Positions 42,596 to 49,035 of a DNA stretch of 49,035 bases are shown one piece after another (position 1 is the stretch's first letter; each line of letters opens with the position of its first letter). The notes under the pieces were generated by a model that was not told the DNA's origin, ran no database searches, and was given only the letters and a program-made list of their open reading frames with translations. The DNA is from Arthrobacter echini (GTDB lineage: Bacteria > Actinomycetota > Actinomycetes > Actinomycetales > Micrococcaceae): positions 1 to 49,035 of the forward strand of contig NZ_SSWH01000016.1 of the NCBI RefSeq assembly GCF_004803505.1, given 5' to 3'. The position numbers were made by a program, and so were the translations under genes.

Positions 42596-44323
42596 TCACC
42601 GCGCGGGTGGACGGGCCGCATCCGCCAGGAGCTCCTCGGCGTGGGCACGGGCCGACGCCGAGTCCTCCTGTCCCGCGAGCATGCGGGCGAGTTCGCGCAC
42701 GCGCTCGTCGTCGGGCAGCACCTCGACGTCGCTCGCTGTGACACCGCCGCCCTCACCGTCCCGCGAGACGTTCTTGGTCACCCGGATATGGCGCGCGGCG
42801 AACGCCGCGACCTGGGGCAGATGGGTCACCACGATCACCTGCACGTGGTCCGCGAGCATGGCGAGCCGGCGCCCGATCTCCACGGCAGCCTTGCCGCCCA
42901 CCCCGGCGTCGACCTCGTCGAAGACGAAGGTGGGTACGGGGTCGACGGCGGCCAGGACCACCTCGATGGCGAGCATCACACGCGAGAGCTCTCCGCCCGA
43001 GGCTCCCTTGCCGAGGGGGCGCGGCGCCGACCCGGGATGCGGCTGGAGCATGAAGGCTATCTCGTCCGCCCCGTGCACGGTCAGGGAGTCCGCGGGCGTG
43101 ACATCGATCCGCAGCTGCGCGTCCGGCATGGCCAGCGCCGTCAGTTCCTCGCTGACCTTCTCCGCGAGATCCCCGGCGGCCTCCGCGCGCAGGGCGGACA
43201 GCTCACCCGCGAGATCGTGGACCCGGCGGTCGAGCCCGGCGATGACCTCGTCGAGTTCCTCCACCCGGTGCGAGTCCCCGCTGAGCTCGAGCAGGCGGCG
43301 GGCGGCGTCCTCCTGCCAACCGAGCACCTCGTCGATGGTGGGGGCGTACTTGCGCACGAGCACGGACAGTGCGGCCCGTCGTGCCTCGATCTCCTCGAGC
43401 CGGCCGGCCGCTTCGCCGTCGAGTGCGGTGCCGTAGCCGGCCAGATCGGCGGAGATGTCCGCGAGCAGATACCCGACCTCCGCGAGCCGCTCGGCGAGCC
43501 TGCCGAGATCCGCGTCGTGGTCCGCGACCCCCTCGAGCTGGCGCTTGGCCTCGTCAACGAGTGAGACGGCGTCGGCCCCGGCCCCGATCTCCTCGGAGAC
43601 CAGAGCCTGGTGCGCCAGCAGCGCGGCCGTCCGGAGCTCCTCCACATTGCCCAGGCGCATGGACTCGGCCTTCAGGGCTGCGTCCTCGCCAGGCTGCGGC
43701 TCGAGAGCGCCGATCTCGGTCAGGGCAGCCTCGAGCCCCTCGGCCTCGCGGACCCGCTCCCGCGCCTCGCTCGTGAGCCGTTCCCGTTCGGCAAGGGCGT
43801 CACGCCACCGGCGGAACGCATCCGAGTAGGCCAGCAGGGCCTCCTCGACGGCGTCCCCGCCGAACCTGTCGAGTGCCTGGCGCTGGGCCGGGGCCCCCTT
43901 GAGTCGCAGCTGGTCGGACTGGCCGTGCACGACGACGAGCTCGTCGCCCAGCTCGGCGAGGACGCCGACGGGCGAGGTGCGGCCCCCCACGTAGGCGCGG
44001 CTGCGCCCCTCGCTCGTCACCGTGCGTGCGAGGATCAGCTCGGTGACGCCGTCGTCGTCGTCCAGAGCAGCACCGGCCTCAGCGGCTCTGAGCGCCGCCG
44101 GGCTCAGGGGATCGAGCCGCAGGACGGCCTCGGCGGACGCCGACTTGGCACCCAGCCGCACGGCGCCGGCGTCCGAGCGGGCACCGCGCAGCAGCCCGAG
44201 GGCGGTGATGACCATGGTCTTGCCCGCACCGGTCTCGCCCGTGACCACCGTCAGCCCCGGGCCGAGCCGGAGGGTGGCGTCGCTGATCACGCCCAGATCG
44301 CGGATGCGCATCTCCTCGATCAT
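42596..44323 (-). CDS. recN: DNA repair protein RecN
   Basis: SMC-like ATPase of double-strand-break repair. The 575-residue protein begins [13 protein letters not shown], has the Walker [12 protein letters not shown], a long central coiled-coil region (about 150-360, Glu/Arg/Ala-rich), the ABC signature [15 protein letters not shown] and Walker [14 protein letters not shown], followed by [10 protein letters not shown]. The ATG at 44323 overlaps the nadK stop as ATGA and has GAGGA seven bases upstream. Upstream in-frame codons to 44641 are antiparallel to nadK and are not coding. The end overlaps a potential pyrG start. Confidence 0.95.
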   Translation of the reverse strand: MIEEMRIRDLGVISDATLRLGPGLTVVTGETGAGKTMVITALGLLRGARSDAGAVRLGAKSASAEAVLRLDPLSPAALRAAEAGAALDDDDGVTELILARTVTSEGRSRAYVGGRTSPVGVLAELGDELVVVHGQSDQLRLKGAPAQRQALDRFGGDAVEEALLAYSDAFRRWRDALAERERLTSEARERVREAEGLEAALTEIGALEPQPGEDAALKAESMRLGNVEELRTAALLAHQALVSEEIGAGADAVSLVDEAKRQLEGVADHDADLGRLAERLAEVGYLLADISADLAGYGTALDGEAAGRLEEIEARRAALSVLVRKYAPTIDEVLGWQEDAARRLLELSGDSHRVEELDEVIAGLDRRVHDLAGELSALRAEAAGDLAEKVSEELTALAMPDAQLRIDVTPADSLTVHGADEIAFMLQPHPGSAPRPLGKGASGGELSRVMLAIEVVLAAVDPVPTFVFDEVDAGVGGKAAVEIGRRLAMLADHVQVIVVTHLPQVAAFAARHIRVTKNVSRDGEGGGVTASDVEVLPDDERVRELARMLAGQEDSASARAHAEELLADAARPPAR

Positions 44324-45246
44324 GGAGTGGTCCTCTCCTGCGGCTTCACGGGTCCGCGCCAGCCCTGGATGGGCAGCTCGAACTTGCGGACCAGACGCTC
44401 GGAGAACGGGGTCTGCCGCGTGCGTGCGAGGCGCACGGGGTGGTCGGAGCGGCGGACCTCGATGCGCGCACCGGGGGGCAGGTCGACACTGCGCCGCCCG
44501 TCGCACCACAGGACACCGGCGGCGTGGGTCCGGCTGAGGACCTCGACGGCGAGGACCGACGTCGGTGCGACCACGAGGGGCCGGGCGAAGAGTGCGTGAG
44601 CGCTGATGGGCACCATGAGCAGGGCCTCGACGCCCGGCCACACGACGGGCCCGCCCGCCGAGAAGGCGTACGCCGTCGAGCCGGTGGGTGTGGCCAGGAC
44701 GATGCCGTCGCAGCCGAAGGAGCTCACCGGACGGCCGTCCACCTCCGTGACGACCTCGATCATCCGCTCACGGTTCGCCTTCTCGATGGCGGCCTCGTTC
44801 AGCGCCCAGTTGCGCGCCAGCACGGTGCCGCCGAGCAGCACCAGGACCTCGATGGTGGTGCGCTCCTCCACCGTGTAACTGCGATCGGCCACCCAGCGCA
44901 CGGTCTCCTCCAGATCCGCCCGCTCACTTTCCGCGAGGAAACCCACGTGGCCCAGATTCACGCCGAGCAGGGGGATGTCGGCGTCGCGCACGAGTTCGGC
45001 GGCGCGGAGGATGGTCCCGTCACCCCCGAGGACCATGACGAGCTCGACGTCGTGGAGATCCACGCCGTCACCGAGGGACTCCGCGGAGGCGGCGCAGGTG
45101 CCGTACTCCTCGTGGATGCCGGCGAGCTCATCGGGCCGCATGACGGGCTGGAGTCCGAGCTCGATCAGGCGCGTACAGGCCTCCTGGGCCGCGACGATCG
45201 CACTCCTGCGACCGGTGTGCGCGAGTACGAGAATACGTCTACTCAT
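44320..45246 (-). CDS. nadK: NAD kinase
   Basis: Phosphorylates NAD to NADP. The 308-residue protein has the GGDGTIL motif in VMVLGGDGTILRAAE, LGVNLGHVGFLAE, and the conserved NE and TGSTAYAFSAGGPVVWP segments. The ATG at 45246 overlaps the tlyA stop by one base (TGATG), with GGAG four bases upstream. The C terminus has about 20 extra residues. It lies in the conserved tlyA-nadK-recN order of actinobacteria. Confidence 0.95.
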   Translation of the reverse strand: MSRRILVLAHTGRRSAIVAAQEACTRLIELGLQPVMRPDELAGIHEEYGTCAASAESLGDGVDLHDVELVMVLGGDGTILRAAELVRDADIPLLGVNLGHVGFLAESERADLEETVRWVADRSYTVEERTTIEVLVLLGGTVLARNWALNEAAIEKANRERMIEVVTEVDGRPVSSFGCDGIVLATPTGSTAYAFSAGGPVVWPGVEALLMVPISAHALFARPLVVAPTSVLAVEVLSRTHAAGVLWCDGRRSVDLPPGARIEVRRSDHPVRLARTRQTPFSERLVRKFELPIQGWRGPVKPQERTTP

Positions 45247-46085
45247 CAAGCTCCATCTGGTCGGTCGGGTCGCGGCGGGAACAGTCCGCTGAACCCCGGG
45301 GCCTGCTCCACCCGGTGGCCGGACTCCCCTTCGATCCTAGGCATCAATCCGGTGCGGGGCACCTTCATCCACACGAAGTACTCGACATTGCCGTCCTGGC
45401 CGGGCAGCTCGCTCTGCGCCACACCACGGATGTGCAGGCCGCTGCCGACCGCACTGGTCAGTACCCCGGCGACGGCACGGCGCCGCGCATCCACGGACGT
45501 GACGACCCCGAGACGATTGAGGCCGCCCCGCCCCACCTCGAACTGCGGCTTGACCATGAGGAGCAGATCGCCGTCGGTCTCGGTGGCACGCGCCAGAGCC
45601 TGCATCACCAGCCGGAGGGAGATGAAGGACAGATCCGCGACGGTGAGCTGGGCTCTGCCGCCGATGCGGCCGGCGTCGAGCTCGCGGACGTTGAGCCCCT
45701 CGAAGACCCGCACGCGCGGATCCTCACGCAGCGGGCGGACCAGCTGCCCGTGCCCGACGTCGACGGCGACCACCTCCCGTGCTCCGCGGCGGAGCAGCAC
45801 ATCGGTGAAGCCGCCGGTCGAGGCGCCGGCGTCGAGGCACCGCTTCCCCTCGGGCGCCACGTCCGGGAAGACGCGCAACGCGCCGGCGAGCTTCGTCCCG
45901 GCGCGGCTCACGTACTCCTCGCCGCGCTCCTCGACCTCGAGCCGGTCCTCCGGTCGTACCGCCGTCGCCGGTCTGGTCACCATGATCCCGCCCTTCATGA
46001 CCCGGCCTGCAGCGATCAGCTGCGCGGCGTGGGACCGGGAGCGGGCTAGACCGCGGACCACGAGCTCCTGGTCAAGGCGTGCCAT
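45246..46085 (-). CDS. tlyA: 16S/23S rRNA (cytidine-2'-O)-methyltransferase TlyA
   Basis: 2'-O-methylates cytidines in 16S and 23S rRNA; in mycobacteria this methylation is needed for capreomycin sensitivity. The 279-residue protein has an N-terminal S4 domain (ARLDQELVVRGLARSRSHAA), then the RrmJ-like methyltransferase with YVSRAGTKLAGAL, LDAGASTGGFTDVLL, VVAVDVGHGQL, and the catalytic-type VKPQFEVGR. It is full length. The ATG at 46085 lies 14 bp inside the preceding small gene, so its translation is coupled to that gene. Confidence 0.93.
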   Translation of the reverse strand: MARLDQELVVRGLARSRSHAAQLIAAGRVMKGGIMVTRPATAVRPEDRLEVEERGEEYVSRAGTKLAGALRVFPDVAPEGKRCLDAGASTGGFTDVLLRRGAREVVAVDVGHGQLVRPLREDPRVRVFEGLNVRELDAGRIGGRAQLTVADLSFISLRLVMQALARATETDGDLLLMVKPQFEVGRGGLNRLGVVTSVDARRRAVAGVLTSAVGSGLHIRGVAQSELPGQDGNVEYFVWMKVPRTGLMPRIEGESGHRVEQAPGFSGLFPPRPDRPDGA

Positions 46086-46371
46086 GCGCTCCGGCCGGCT
46101 CCTGGCCCTGCTTCTGCCCAGTTTGGGGGCCCGCCTCGGAGTTCAGCTCGACGCTGAGCCGGTCGTGGACCTCGAGGTACAGCTCCGTGTGGGCGGCCAC
46201 CTCGAGCTCGCCGAGGCCGTCGAGACGGGTCAGGATCTGCTCTATCCGCGCGTCGACCGCGTTCTGGTCGGCTGCCGTGTCATCGCTCGCCCCGGCCGCG
46301 GCCGTCACCTCCCGGGCTCGCCGGGGAGCGGTTTCGTCGGCCCCGGGCATCGGACGCTGATCGCCGGTCAC
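46072..46371 (-). CDS. Small acidic protein of unknown function
   Basis: A 99-residue, Glu/Asp/Ala-rich protein with a C-terminal conserved-looking helix (ARIEQILTRLDGLGELEVAA, then HTELYLEVHDRLSVELN). I recognise this only as a small gene commonly found between a HAD phosphatase and tlyA in actinobacteria. The GTG at 46371 overlaps the HAD stop as GTGA. Upstream codons to 46425 lie within the HAD gene. The function is unknown; both ends are probably disordered. Confidence 0.7.
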   Translation of the reverse strand: MTGDQRPMPGADETAPRRAREVTAAAGASDDTAADQNAVDARIEQILTRLDGLGELEVAAHTELYLEVHDRLSVELNSEAGPQTGQKQGQEPAGAHGTP

Positions 46372-47360
46372 CGGAAGCTGATCCGGGGAGCCGATTCCGG
46401 CGTCTCGTCGGGATGCGCCGACCACCAGGCGGCGCAGGCGGCACGCCAGCTGTCGACGGCGTCCTCGTCCCCGCGCACGCTCACTGCTGTCCCGTCCACG
46501 TGGGCCGTGGCCTCACCGCACGAGAAGGCATGCGACGCCGAACCGTCCACGGGCGTGACGGCCGGGTACTCCTCGAAGAGCCCGGCGATGGTGCCGAGGA
46601 GGAAGGTGGGCCGTTCGTCGACGGCGGCGGTGAGGGCGGAGCGGACGGAGTCCACGCCCGTGAGCACCAGGGCCGTGGCCATCTGCGCGCGGTTACCGCC
46701 GAGGATGTCGGTGTCCAGCCGGTCACCGACGACCAGCGCGCGCTCGAGGCCGAGCTGCCGGGCCGCGGTCGTGAAGAGGGCTGCCTCCGGTTTCCCGCCC
46801 ACGCGCGGAGCCGCGCCCGTCGCGGCCCGGACCGCGGCCACGAGTGCGCCATTGCCCGGCGCGGTGCCGCGTTCCTGCGGGATGGACATGTCCGTGTTCG
46901 TCGCCACCCACGTCGCCCCGGCGGCAACCGCGTACGAGGCTTCGGCGAGATCCCTCCAGCCGAGATCCGGCGAGAAGCCCTGGATGACGGCGTCGGGGCT
47001 CTCCTCGGCCGACCCGACGACCACGAAGCCGTGGTTTCTCACGATGTCCGCGAGGGCCGGACTGCCGACGACCAGCACGCGCGAGCCCGCGGCAACGTGC
47101 TCAGCCAGCAGTTCGACGCCGACGCGCGCCGACCCGAACACCTGCTCCGCCGTCGCCGGAGCGCCGAGGGACCGGAGGTGGTCGGCTACCTGTTCGGCGG
47201 AGCGCGAGGCGTTGTTCGTGATGTAGGCGAGCTTCTTCCCTGCTCCCTCGAGCTTCCCCAGCGCCTCCGTCGCCCCGAGAATCGCCCCGGGCCCCGTGTA
47301 GACGACGCCGTCGAGGTCCGAGAGCACGCCGTCGAAGCCGTCGATCAGCCGGTCACCCAT
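46368..47360 (-). CDS. HAD-family phosphatase (NagD-like)
   Basis: A 330-residue HAD-IIA phosphatase with motif I SDLDGVVYTG (nucleophile Asp and acid/base Asp), motif II ITNNAS, a large C2 cap, motif III GKPEAALF and motif IV VVGDRLDTDILGGNRAQM. It resembles phosphoglycolate, p-nitrophenyl and nucleotide phosphatases; the substrate cannot be read from sequence. The C-terminal region after about 260 is atypical, with a short domain of unknown role (SHAFSCGEATAHVDG). The ATG at 47360 overlaps the preceding gene by 8 bp. Confidence 0.88.
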   Translation of the reverse strand: MGDRLIDGFDGVLSDLDGVVYTGPGAILGATEALGKLEGAGKKLAYITNNASRSAEQVADHLRSLGAPATAEQVFGSARVGVELLAEHVAAGSRVLVVGSPALADIVRNHGFVVVGSAEESPDAVIQGFSPDLGWRDLAEASYAVAAGATWVATNTDMSIPQERGTAPGNGALVAAVRAATGAAPRVGGKPEAALFTTAARQLGLERALVVGDRLDTDILGGNRAQMATALVLTGVDSVRSALTAAVDERPTFLLGTIAGLFEEYPAVTPVDGSASHAFSCGEATAHVDGTAVSVRGDEDAVDSWRAACAAWWSAHPDETPESAPRISFR

Positions 47361-48792
47361 CGGATTCGCCCTGCGCCGGCTCCCGTGAGGTCTCCGGCTC
47401 GTGCGTCGCCGCGGGCTCGTCGCTCCTGACGGACCCCTCAGCCGTCGCGGGCTCCTGCGTCTTCCCACCCAGCACGTCTGCGATCGTCGGCACCGGGATC
47501 GACTCGGGGTCGTCGTCCTCGCCGAGATCAATGATGTCCGGTTCCAGCTCGTCGTCGAGCCCGAGCGCCTTCTCGGCAACACGCGCCTGACGCCGCCACG
47601 GTTCGGCCTCGTGCTGGCGCCCGACGGCGTCGAGCGCCGCAGCATAGGCGCGGAAGAGACGGGGGCTGAAGGGGAACGCCCGGTTCAGGTCGAGCTGCGG
47701 GATCTCCAGTGCCACCACTGCGGCGTCGAGCTGGCCGAGGTCGGTCCTGGCTCCGGAGACCACCATGGCGAGCTCGGCCTTGCCGGCGGCGTCGAGGCTC
47801 TGCGCGTCCTCGCCGCGGGCCAACTCCAGAGCCCTGTCGGGCCGCCCGAGTCCGCGCTCGGAATCCGCCATCACGGGCAGATGCACGTTCGACCCGCTGA
47901 TGCGCCGGAAAGTGCGGAACTCCCTCAGCGCCTCACCGTAGTGACCTGCAGCGTAGGCGGTCAGCCCCACCGCCTCGCGCACGGCGGCCAGCCGACCACC
48001 TCGGCGACTGGCAGCAAGCGCATGCTGGAACGCGAGCTCGGGGTCGATGTCGAGGAGACGACCTGCCATGACCAGGTGCTTCGCAACCCAGAGGGCGCTG
48101 CGCTCCTCGAGATTACGCACCTGGGCCCTCGTGACGCGGTCCAGCTCGTCACCCTTGACGTCCTCGTCGATCTCCGGCGACCGTTCGCGGTCAGGACGAT
48201 TGGCGCTGCGGAGATCCCTCGCGTTGTGGGCAGAGGGGCCGGATGGTGCCACCGCATCGCGACGGGCTCCCCCGCGACGATCGTCGTCCCGGCGTGGACC
48301 GCGCCGATCGTCCCCCGGACGCCCGCCGGCTGTGCTCCGTCTCTGCCGATCCTGACGATCCGATGGTTCCCGACGCGCCGATCTGTCCGACGGGCCCGAT
48401 CGGTCCTGCCGCTCGTCCCGACGAGGCTCCCGCCGCTCCTGGCTCCCTTGCCGACCCGACGGCTCCCGACGTGGGGATTTGTCCGACCAGACCGATCGAT
48501 CCTGCCGCTCGACCGGGCGACGCGCGGTGCGGTCCTGCGTCTCGGCCGGGCGACCGACCGGTCGACGCTCCTGGGGGTTCTCGCGTCCGACGGAATCCGA
48601 CGAGCTCGCCAACCGTACCGCTGGCTCCGACTCGCTCTTCAGGGTCTTCCCGGACTTCGAGCCCCAGGAGTGTCGCCTCACTGGTCTTGTCGTATCTTCG
48701 GAGGAATTGCCTCCTACCGCTGTGTCCTGACCTGCAGCTTCCTGTGTCCGTGAGTCGCTGTTCTGCTCGCCGTTGTGGTCCTGCTCGATCAT
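47353..48792 (-). CDS. TPR-like protein with Arg/Asp/Ser-rich repeat N terminus
   Basis: A 479-residue protein of unknown function and first gene of the long leftward operon. Residues 1-215 are low-complexity, highly charged and mostly Arg, Asp, Ser, Pro and Glu. They contain two near-copies of a 21-residue unit at 95-115 and 127-147 (16 of 21 identical; core RQDRS..SD.S.RREPS). The second half (about 220-415) is alpha-helical with TPR-like pairs such as LAFQHALAASRRGGRLAAVR and AAGHYGEALREFRTFRRISG. The last 60 residues are acidic. The ATG at 48792 has GGAGAGGA about ten bases upstream. Its stop overlaps the HAD gene. It may be an RNA- or ribosome-associated scaffold, but that is speculation. 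Confidence 0.75.
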   Translation of the reverse strand: MIEQDHNGEQNSDSRTQEAAGQDTAVGGNSSEDTTRPVRRHSWGSKSGKTLKSESEPAVRLASSSDSVGRENPQERRPVGRPAETQDRTARRPVERQDRSVWSDKSPRREPSGRQGSQERREPRRDERQDRSGPSDRSARREPSDRQDRQRRSTAGGRPGDDRRGPRRDDDRRGGARRDAVAPSGPSAHNARDLRSANRPDRERSPEIDEDVKGDELDRVTRAQVRNLEERSALWVAKHLVMAGRLLDIDPELAFQHALAASRRGGRLAAVREAVGLTAYAAGHYGEALREFRTFRRISGSNVHLPVMADSERGLGRPDRALELARGEDAQSLDAAGKAELAMVVSGARTDLGQLDAAVVALEIPQLDLNRAFPFSPRLFRAYAAALDAVGRQHEAEPWRRQARVAEKALGLDDELEPDIIDLGEDDDPESIPVPTIADVLGGKTQEPATAEGSVRSDEPAATHEPETSREPAQGESDG

Positions 48793-48916
48793 GGCAGCGC
48801 GGTCCTCTCCTCAGGAGCCGGCGTCGTCGTGCCGGCGTATCTCTATGCTTCTGTGGCTCTCTTCAATGGAACCACGACTGCGGAGCGACTACTTCATCGC
48901 CGCGGACGCTTGGTTT

Positions 48917-48934
48917 GGGGGGTGGGGTGGGGTG
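48917..48934 (+). other. G-rich tract between operon and rRNA
   Basis: GGGGGG-T-GGGG-T-GGGG-T-G lies between the rRNA terminator and the minus-strand operon start at 48792. Three runs of four or more G could form, or nearly form, a quadruplex on the plus strand. Confidence 0.4.
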
Positions 48935-48943
48935 TTTTAAGTG

Positions 48944-48979
48944 GGGAAGGCCCCGCACCTGGTGGTGCGGGGCCTTCCC
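48944..48979 (-). terminator. Terminator hairpin of the rRNA operon
   Basis: GGGAAGGCCCCGCACC (48944-48959) and GGTGCGGGGCCTTCCC (48964-48979) are exact 16-bp complements with a 4-base loop. It lies about 10 bases beyond the 5S 3' end in the direction of transcription. No long T tract follows, only TTAAAA. Confidence 0.85.
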
Positions 48980-48988
48980 GTGATGGTG

Positions 48989-49035
48989 TGTCCGGCGGTG
49001 TCCTACTCTCCCACACTCTCTCGGGTGCAGTACCA
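48989..49035 (-). rRNA. rrf: 5S rRNA, 3' end only (partial)
   Basis: Read on the minus strand the edge gives TGGTACTGCACCCG, then GAGAGTGTGGGAGAGTAGG, then ACACCGCCGGACA, the standard 3' end of actinobacterial 5S rRNA (GGGAGAGTAGGAC and the closing stem). The 5' part and the rest of the rRNA operon lie beyond the window. The exact 3' end may differ by a few bases. Confidence 0.88.

Noticed and set aside
44440..47226. A 928-codon plus-strand open frame
   Set aside because: Antisense to nadK, tlyA, the small acidic gene and the HAD gene, all of which have clear family motifs.

Overview
The window is high-G+C actinobacterial chromosome, most likely from the Arthrobacter/Micrococcaceae group. 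This rests on family-level evidence: a mycothione reductase, a PknL/Rv2175c pair, the gcvH-garA-merR-DUF151-merR cluster, class II DAHP synthase, many GTG starts, several apparent leaderless promoters, and the xerD-parA-scpA-scpB-rluB-cmk-der and tlyA-nadK-recN-pyrG neighbourhoods shared with other actinobacteria. I could not run a database search, so the genus is an inference. Almost everything is chromosomal housekeeping sequence. The clear exception is a short island at 22.85-24.85 kb.

Layout. 0.1-8.9 kb: polyprenyl diphosphate synthase, the Rv2175c-like DNA-binding protein, a LysM lytic transglycosylase, the PknL kinase (no PASTA region; it runs antisense into aroG), aroG, a PlsC-type acyltransferase, a small membrane protein and a ROK glucokinase. 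9.0-15.7 kb: long-chain acyl-CoA ligase, mycothione reductase and pyruvate carboxylase. 15.9-19.8 kb: a ParA-like ATPase, then the gcvH-FHA(GarA/OdhI)-MerR-DUF151-MerR cluster on the minus strand. 20.0-22.6 kb: a two-gene operon with a PLP alanine-racemase-fold enzyme and a sugar-lactone FAD oxidase.

22.6-24.9 kb: a tRNA-Pro(GGG) gene and, 1,959 bp away, a 40-bp copy of its 3' half with two mismatches. This is the footprint of integration at a tRNA. Between them lies one gene of visibly lower G+C, encoding a two-pass membrane protein with a charged linker and a C-terminal domain that resembles a PD-(D/E)XK nuclease fold. It is preceded by a 30-codon ORF with a strong Shine-Dalgarno and an ATGA stop/start overlap. 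Decayed IS481-like transposase ends lie beside both tRNA-derived repeats. This is the best candidate in the window for an undescribed (possibly defence) system.

25.0-32.5 kb, read leftward: parA, scpA, scpB, rluB, tyrA, cmk, der. They are tightly packed and probably co-transcribed; they cover chromosome organisation, ribosomal RNA modification, tyrosine and CMP metabolism and ribosome assembly. 32.7-39.2 kb: a propionate (2-methylcitrate) module with prpE divergent from a GntR regulator plus prpD-prpB-prpC. The divergent region holds two TGTATACA palindromes, one on the predicted -10 of the prpDBC side. The module lies between xerD and parA. 39.2-48.8 kb, read leftward: a nine-gene run of overlapping or nearly abutting genes (repeat-containing protein, HAD phosphatase, small acidic protein, tlyA, nadK, recN, pyrG, nudix, xerD). 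The window ends in an rRNA terminator hairpin and the 3' end of a minus-strand 5S rRNA gene.
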